Positions 57,061 to 64,000 of a stretch of DNA of 64,000 nucleotides are shown here, one piece after another; position 1 is the first letter of the stretch, and every line of letters starts with the position of its first letter. The translations under genes and the position numbers were made by a program. The notes beneath the pieces are model-generated. The model had not been told where the DNA came from, searched no databases, and saw only the letters and a program-made list of their open reading frames with translations. This DNA is from Owenia fusiformis (lineage: Eukaryota > Annelida > Polychaeta > Sabellida > Oweniidae), in assembly GCA_903813345.2 (NCBI GenBank), contig CAIIXF020000010.1:28794425-28858424 (forward strand). The letters are read 5' to 3'.

Positions 57061-58204
57061 ATTCACCCATTCACTAACTGATTAATCCATAACTTTCTCA
57101 CAAACAATAAATCATGTTACAAAATCAAAAAAACTGTTTTGACCCCTGTCAATGATAGTCAAAATTATGAATACCCATATCATTTCTATACACCAACTAA
57201 TTCAGTGACATGTAAAATATATATTTTTCACTCAATAAGCTTGAATCAGCTTTATTTCATTTTTGTTATTTCAGTGTTTTATTTATGATTGTCAAATAGT
57301 AACGTTCATAGCAGCTGCCTCAAAAGCTGAATTACTTTACTAATACTCATTCAATTTTGAATATTTCTTTTATGTTACTCATACCTCTACCACTCATAGA
57401 ATAAATGACAAACTATGCAGAAACGACACCATCCAACCTCGGATCTCATAAATTTGTTGCTATACTTGGAAGTTCTGAACCCAAAATAGATTGATGACAT
57501 CATAATTTATGCAAATTAGCTAATTTGCATAATTGAATATCGTTACCATACCGTTTATTCAATTAGGATCAATTCGATACCAAGATCTCTTCTATAGACC
57601 AAATAATGACAAAGCTACCAAACATTTCAATTCTAAGGTAAGATGTTTAAAGTTAATTGTTCAATGATGACGTTCATGGTAGCTGCCCAGAAAGCTTAAT
57701 AACTTTGTTAGTTTTGATCCAATTTTGAATCTGTTTTCACTTTTATGTTACTTAAACCTTCTGCTCATAGAATAAAAGTCATAACATTGAAGAAATTCTA
57801 CCGTACGGCTTCAGTTCTTGAAGATACATTGCTATACTTGAAAATTCTGAACCAAAAATAGATTTATGACGTCACAATTTATGCAAATGAGCTAATTTGC
57901 ATAATTGAATATTGTAAGTATATGAGAAATTTATTTAGGTTTAATTTGATACTCATATCATATCTATTGACAAAATATTGACAAAGCTACAAATGATTTA
58001 AGATTCCAAGGTAAGATGTCTATAGATGCGTAACCATGGTAACGGAATGCTACAATACAGAGCAACCAATGAGAGTTTGCAAGGGCATCTGGCAGAAAAT
58101 TGAACCTCAAAGTGTTACCTTTCAGAAAAGTATGGATGCCATAAATTAACAGAGACCGACACGTTGGGTTAATTTTTTGAAACAATAGAGAGGCATTGGT
58201 CTCT

Positions 58205-58573
58205 AACTACTAGGGGTAGGGTTGCTAAATTTCAAAATCATATATTCTAGTCAGTGCTGCTAATTATAATATTCTATCAAAGAGCTGAGGATTATAATTT
58301 CATCTCGCATATTGTTATCAAACAAAGTTCCCCTTGAATTACCCTGCGCGCAGAGAAACAGGGTGTCCCGAAAGTATGGGCCCCCCCCCTAGGCAGATAT
58401 ATACCAAAGTCTCCAAAATATTTGTCATATATCATTTTAAGGCTCATTCAAAGTTACATTGATTTGCCAAATATTATGGTTCAACTCACAAATGGGAAAA
58501 AGTTACAGGTATTTCAAAGGAGGAGGGAAAGTATTTTCTGAGGATTTAAACAGGTGCATATGTTAGACCAATG
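58205..58573. repeat. Intron sequence duplicated with the Ig exon
   Basis: AGGGGTAGGGTTGCTAAATT through CAAACAAAGTTCCCCTTGAA (58210-58340) repeats at 59590-59720 with few differences. This is the displaced intron flank of exon A, pushed 14.5 kb away by the insertion at 43699-58204. A C run follows at 58381-58390. Confidence 0.7.
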
Positions 58574-59143
58574 TAGAGCTGGCATCAATAGGATTTTAAT
58601 GTCGACATGTCGGAGCTCTCGATCGACAACGATATCAACATTGTCGGGTCCAATGATATTCGAAAAATGAAAAAAATTTTGAAGAAAATCCGTCTGAATT
58701 TTAGATTTTCTAGGCTTGTAATTAGCAATACAATGCACAATAGTCATCCTCAGTTGTATGTTTTATATTTAACTTACAGGTAAACCATGTTTAAGTATCA
58801 GACTTTGACGAAAAAGCAATAAATAGACATAAAACTACGATTTCTGTTGTTATTTCGGGGCAGCCATTGAAAATAAATCTCAAGGGTAAATCTCGAGGAG
58901 CACCGAGACCTAATTCAAGAGCAGGAAGTCGATCAAAACAAAAAAGAAAATTTGAAAATGTAGGTGGTAAAACTTCACTAAAATACACCATACAGCAGGT
59001 AGTAACAAAGATTTTAATTCATAGGAAAATAGCTTATTATGTTGCGAGTTCCGACTGTCGATCAAGAGGCATTGTGTCGACATGGGTGTCGCAGAGAGCA
59101 TTCGACTGACAATCGACCATTCCGACATTTGATGCCAGCTCTA
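58574..59143. mobile_element. hAT-like non-autonomous element with 8-bp TSD
   Basis: Ends TAGAGCTGGCATCAA and TTTGATGCCAGCTCTA are inverted copies; GACCAATG is repeated exactly on both sides (58566-58573, 59144-59151). Subterminal GTCGA motifs lie at both ends. Removing it restores a stretch similar to 29660-29700 (CCAATGCATTACCTCCAGGA). Non-coding, 570 bp. Confidence 0.8.
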
Positions 59144-59200
59144 GACCAATGCATTATCTCCAGGAAAAGCACTCATAGATATTAATATTGAACAGCTCAC

Positions 59201-59515
59201 CTATTACAGTCAAATGTGCTGCATAATCTTTTGGTGGTCCAGCTGAAGGTATTGTCCGGCACTCATACTTTCCTACATCTGTTAACTGTACATTTTTAAT
59301 AGTGAGTGTATATTTATTGGCACTTGTAGAGTCGACTTCATACTTGGCAGGATTTGAAACTTGCCCACCAGTATGCCATACAGTGACACCTGTATCACCT
59401 TGTGAGGCATATTCTACCCATTGGACGTATGAATAGCCTTGGTCTTTACAATTAAAGGTGACGTCTGTTCCTACGCGTGCTGTACTGTCCACAGGGATAT
59501 CTTGGCCCAGGGCAA
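59201..59515 (-). CDS. Gene 2, Ig-domain exon B
   Basis: A 315-base minus-strand exon, acceptor TTTATTTTCAG, donor GTGAGC, phase 1 at both ends. One complete V-type Ig domain: VTFNCKDQGYSYVQWVEY supplies the first Cys and core Trp, and YTLTIKNVQLTDVGKYEC the second Cys with the usual D-x-G-x-Y-x-C pattern. WHTGGQVSNPAKYEVDS in between replaces the C'-D region. It differs from exon A at about seven residues, plus a Pro-Ser insertion and a different last two codons. Without the later insertions the two exons would be about 0.5 kb apart, so this is a tandem exon duplication. The product is a cell-surface Ig protein; more 5' exons should lie beyond 64 kb. Whether both copies are included together or used alternatively cannot be told from sequence. 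Confidence 0.85.
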
Positions 59516-60621
59516 CTGAAAATAAATAAAAATCAGATTTTACTGCTTTTATCAATTTTTTATACGATTACCTGCTTTATGACGGATATATAGGGGTAGG
59601 GTTGCTAAATTTCAAAATCATATATTCTTGTCAGTGCTGATTATTATAATATTCTATCAAAGAGCTGAGGATTATAATTTCATCTTGCATATTGTTATCA
59701 AACAAAGTTCCCTCTGAATTACCATGCACGCAGAGATATACCCTCTGTCAAAGTCAAACGAATGCAAATGGTACCTCTGAACGTAGCACTTGCCAGTTGA
59801 TTTCCTGGTTGTTTTGTATTTTTCATATGTTGCTCACTATGCATTCCTTTACCTCATATGTGTAGTGTGATTTTATTACATTACAGAATCCCATTTACAC
59901 AATGTTAAACACATCTGGGCCATACTTTAAATTGAGAAATAACATTAAAATGGGTCTAGTGAGGGAGACACAACTTTACAGGCATGTAGTCAACACTCTA
60001 AATTGTATAGAAATGCAAGAAAACAGATACTTTATTCAACAGTTGAGACGATAACCCCATTTAATGTGAAGTACGGCAATTGCCATGTTGCACGACAATT
60101 GACGTGAAATTATGAAGCATAAGTGCGCATGTCAATAGATAATAATGGCAATTGCCGTCATGACACTAGTGGGTAAATCATGATCTGCATCGTATGTTAT
60201 AGTTGTGATAATAAACATTTGCTATTCTCCGGGTTGCATTTTGAACTAACAACTATTATGATGTGCTTTCGTCAATGTTTACAAGAAATATTTATTCTAC
60301 AGCGAACTGGAAGTAAACAAATGATGGATAGAAAACTAATAAATTCTGATCTAATGAGGATAGGAGTTTAAATTGTTTATAATTCATTTAGGTAATCATT
60401 AGTAAATCAAAAGTAAATCAAGCCAGGAAAAAAAACGAAAAAATCGAAAAAATCAGCAACACACTGAGGTCAGGAAAACACTTCCGGTCAAAAAGAAGAG
60501 GGAAAGTAGACCCCATTTTAGTGGTTTCCAGTAGTCTTTTCTCGGAATTGGGGCTCACGCTGTGTTAGAGATTAAAATACCATTGGGTCGGTACCAATCT
60601 TGTCATGAAACCCGTTGGAAA
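59516..60621. other. No recognisable gene (intron of gene 2)
   Basis: Contains the duplicated intron flank (59590-59735) and unique AT-rich sequence. A 63-residue plus frame at 60180-60371 shows no recognisable domain. Confidence 0.4.
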
Positions 60622-63600
60622 GATAACCCTCCCACATTTGCTCCCAACAATACTATATCCCGTTATCTCTTAAAGGAGAAGCCTCACAGCCAAATCAGTG
60701 CAGCCCCAATGCTAGTACAGTCTCTTCACCCCAGTATAACCCTCCCACATTTGCTCCCAACAATACTATATCCCATTATCTCCTAAAGGAGAAGCCTCAC
60801 AGCCAAATCAGTGTAGCCCCAATGCTAGTACAGTCTCTTCACCCCAGTATGACTCTCCCACATTTGCTCCCAACAATACTATATCCCATTATCTCCTGAA
60901 GGAGAAGCCTCTCAGCCAAATCAGTGCAGCCCCAATGCCAATACAGTCTCTTCACACCAGTATAACCCTCCCACATTTGCTCCCAACAATACTATATCCC
61001 ATTATCTCTTAAAGGAGAAGCCTCACAGCCAAATCAGTGCAGCCCCGATGCTAGTACAGTCTCCTCACCACAGTATAACCCTCCCTGATTTGCTCCCAAC
61101 AATACTATCTCCCATTATCTCCTAAAGGAGAAGCCTCACAGCCAAATCAGTGCAGTCCCAATGCTAGTACAGTCTCCTCACCCCAGTATAACCCTCACAC
61201 ATTTGCTCCCAACAATACTATATCCCATTATCTCCTAAAGGAGACGCCTCACAGCCAAATCAGTGCAGCCCCAATGTTAGTACAGTCTCCTCACCCCAGT
61301 ATGACCCTCCCACTTTTGTTCCCATTAATACTATATCCCATTATCTCCTAAAGGAGACGCCTCACAGCCAAATCAGTGCAGCCCCAATGTTAGTACAGTC
61401 TCCTCACCCCAGTATGACCCTCCCACTTTTGTTCCCAACAATACTATATCCCATTATCTCCTGAAGGAGAAGCCTCTCAGCCAAATCAGTGCAGCCCCGA
61501 TGCTAGTACAGTCTCCTCACCCCAGTATGACCCTCCCACTTTTGTTCCCAACAATACTATATCCCATCATCTCCTAAAGTAGAAGCATCACAGCCAAATC
61601 AGTGCAGTCCCAATGCTAGTACAGTCTCCTCACCACAGTATAACCCTCCAACATTTGTTCCCAACAATACTATCTCCAATTATCTCTTAAAGGAGAAGCA
61701 TCACAGCCAAATCAGTGCAGTCCCAATGCTAGTACAGTCTCTTCACCCCAGTATAACCCTCCCACATTTGCTCCCAACAATACTATATCCCATTATCTCC
61801 TAAAGGAGACGCCTCACAGCCAAATCAGTGCAGCCCCAATGCTAGTACAGTCTCTTCACCCCAGTATGACCCTCCCACATTTACTCCCAACAATACTATC
61901 TCCCATCATCTCCTAAAGGAGAAGCCTCAAAGCCAAATCAGTGCAGCCCCGATGCTAGTACAGTCTCCTCACCACAGTATAACCCTCCCACATTTGCTCC
62001 CAACAATACTATCTCCCATTATCTCCTAAAGGAGACGCCTCACAGCCAAATCAGTGCAGCCCCAATGCTAGTACAGTCTCTTCACCCCAGTATGACCCTC
62101 CCACATTTACTCCCAACAATACTATCTCCCATCATCTCCTAAAGGAGAAGCCTCAAAGCCAAATCAGTGCAGCCCCGATGCTAGTACAGTCTCTTCACCC
62201 CAGTATAACCCTCCCACATTTGCTCCCAACAATACTATATCCCATTATCTCTTAAAGGAGAAGCCTCACAGCCAAATCAGTGCAGCCCCAATGCTAGTAC
62301 AGTCTCCTCACCACAGTATAACCCTCCCACATTTGCTCCCAACAATACTATATCCCATTATCTCCTAAAGGAGAAGCCTCACAGCCAAATCAGTGCAGCC
62401 CCAATGCTAGTACAGTCTCCTCACCACAGTATAACCCTCCAACATTTGCTCCCAACAATACTATATCCCATTATCTCCTAAAGGAGACGCCTCACAGCCA
62501 AATCAGTGCAGCCCCAATGTTAGTACAGTCTCCTCACCCCAGTATGACCCTCCCACTTTTGTTCCCATTAATACTATATCCCATTATCTCCTAAAGGAGA
62601 CGCCTCACAGCCAAATCAGTGCAGCCCCAATGTTAGTACAGTCTCCTCACCCCAGTATGACCCTCCCACTTTTGTTCCCAACAATACTATCTCCCATTAT
62701 CTCCTAAAGGAGACGCCTCACAGCCAAATCAGTGCAGCCCCAATGCTAGTACAGTCTCCTCACCACAGTATAACCCTCCAACATTTGCTCCCAACAATAC
62801 TATCTCCCATTATCTCCTAAAGGAGAAGCCTCACAGCCAAATCAGTGCAGTCCCAATGCTAGTACAGTCTCCTCACCACAGTATAACCCTCCCACATTTG
62901 CTCCCAACAATACTATATCCCATTATCTCCTAAAGGAGAAGCCTCACAGCCAAATCAGTGCAGCCCCAATGCTAGTACAGTCTTCTCACCACAGTATAAC
63001 CCTCCCACATTTGCTCCCAACAATACTATATCCCATTATCTCCTAAAGGAGAAGCCTCACAGCCAAATCAGTGCAGCCCAAATGCTAGTACAGTCTCCTC
63101 ACCACAGTATAACCCTCCCTGATTTGCTCCAAACAATACTATATCCCATTATCTCCTAAAGGAGAAGCCTCAAAGCCAAATCAGTGCAGCCCCGATGCTA
63201 GTACAGTCGCCTCACCACAGTATAACCCTCCCTGATTTGCTCCAAACAATACTATATCCCATTATCTCCTAAAGGAGAAGCCTCAAAGCCAAATCAGTGC
63301 AGCCCCGATGCTAGTACAGTCTCTTCACCCCAGTATAACCCTCCCACATTTGCTCCCAACAATACTATCTCCCATCATCTCCTAAAGGAGAAGCCTCAAA
63401 GCCAAATCAGTGCAGCCCCGATGCTAGTACAGTCTCCTCACCACAGTATAACCCTCCCACATTTGCTCCCAACAATACTATCTCCCATTATCTCCTAAAG
63501 GAGACGCCTCACAGCCAAATCAGTGCAGCCCCGATGCTAGTACAGTCTCCTCACCACAGTATAACCCTCCCTGATTTGCTCCAAACAATACTATATCCCA

Positions 63601-64000
63601 TTATCTCCTAAAGGAGAAGCCTCAAAGCCAAATCAGTGCAGCCCCGATGCTAGTACAGTCTCTTCACCCCAGTATGACCCTCCCACATTTACTCCCAACA
63701 ATACTATCTCCCATCATCTCCTAAAGGAGAAGCCTCAAAGCCAAATCAGTGCAGCCCCGATGCTAGTACAGTCTCCTCACCACAGTATAACCCTCCCACA
63801 TTTGCTCCCAACAATACTATCTCCCATTATCTCCTAAAGGAGACGCCTCACAGCCAAATCAGTGCAGCCCCAATGCTAGTACAGTCTCTTCACCCCAGTA
63901 TGACCCTCCCACATTTACTCCCAACAATACTATCTCCCATCATCTCCTAAAGGAGAAGCCTCAAAGCCAAATCAGTGCAGCCCCGATGCTAGTACAGTCT
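60622..64000. repeat. 113-bp satellite array, about 30 copies, open at the right edge
   Basis: Head-to-tail units of 113 bp with ATAACCCTCCCACATTTGCT, CCCAACAATACTATATCCC and AGCCAAATCAGTGCAGCCCC. Every unit carries TCTCCTAAAGGAGA (or a close variant), a self-complementary 14-mer. Variation is confined to a few positions (CAC/CTG, ATAA/ATGA, GAAGCC/GACGCC), and blocks of two or three units are repeated together, a sign of multi-unit amplification. The array continues past the window. Confidence 0.95.

Larger units (their letters stand above)
43699..58204. mobile_element. 14.5-kb insertion with about 1.15-kb inverted arms
   Basis: Left arm about 43699-44840, right arm about 57060-58200, mirrored throughout (GTCTCTGTTAATTTATGGCA near 43748 and TGCCATAAATTAACAGAGAC near 58137; GACAAAGCTAC near 57610 and its complement near 44285). 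The uninterrupted paralogue at 59570-59600 reads GGATATATAGGGGTAGGG. Here GGATATA is at 43692-43698 and TAGGGGTAGGG at 58211-58221, so everything between was inserted. The middle has been filled with further elements. No transposase was recognised in the core. Confidence 0.65.

Noticed and set aside
43699-58204. Maverick/Polinton-type giant transposon
   Set aside because: The length and long inverted arms would suit, but no polymerase, integrase, ATPase or capsid-type coding sequence is present; the interior is explained by later nested insertions.

Overview
This is an AT-rich, repeat-laden stretch of an animal nuclear genome. Genes are split into small exons with GT..AG junctions, an immunoglobulin (Ig) domain is carried on phase 1-1 exons, one LINE has a poly(A) tail, and TIR, Helitron-like and satellite repeats are abundant. 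A marine invertebrate is the most likely source; an echinoderm, hemichordate, amphioxus or mollusc would all fit. I cannot fix the species from the sequence. Nothing bacterial, phage or plasmid-like is present.

Only two genes are visible, both on the minus strand and both incomplete. Gene 1 occupies about 2.5-20.5 kb. Six small exons can be read (20419-20503, 14118-14225, 13778-13865, 13347-13574, 8568-8758, 2486-2547). Their splice phases agree across every junction except for a one-base frame break inside 8568-8758. The product is a Pro/Ser/Gln-rich, probably disordered protein that I do not recognise. Gene 2 occupies about 35.8-59.5 kb and runs in from beyond the right edge. It has two nearly identical V-type Ig exons (59201-59515 and 43306-43620) and a long terminal exon (35852-36960). 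That exon encodes a 369-residue cytoplasmic-type tail ending in a lysine run and a CaaX-like CIVS.

The rest is layered mobile DNA, and much of it can be untangled by comparing filled with empty sites. (a) A family with asymmetric terminal inverted repeats, a terminal hairpin and no target duplication (Helentron/Helitron2-like) occurs at 5656-6545, 18594-20163, 20694-22005, 24215-25065, 38598-39162, 45317-46678 and 54803-55844. (b) Mariner-like TA-flanked elements lie at 2816-7038, 33804-34551, 47176-49001 and about 49601-52436. (c) hAT-like short elements lie at 2839-3749, 11054-11532 and 58574-59143. (d) Two copies of a composite element (9237-10921 and 50486-52349, 6-bp target duplications) carry the same nested Mutator-like foldback. 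(e) A 5'-truncated LINE lies at 52926-54168. A 14.5-kb insertion with about 1.15-kb inverted arms (43.70-58.20 kb) has split the first Ig-exon repeat unit.

Tandem arrays are also prominent: a 24-bp minisatellite (0.2-1.4 kb), an array of about 34 units of about 107 bp built from a gene-1 splice acceptor (14.2-17.9 kb), 8 units of 102-104 bp built from a gene-1 splice donor (18.1-20.5 kb), a 288-bp array (33.1-35.8 kb), a 160-bp array (39.6-40.7 kb), and a 113-bp satellite that fills 60.6 kb to the end. The most unusual features are the exon-boundary-derived arrays on both sides of one gene-1 intron, the Ras-like end of the Ig-gene tail, and the recorded order of nested insertions.
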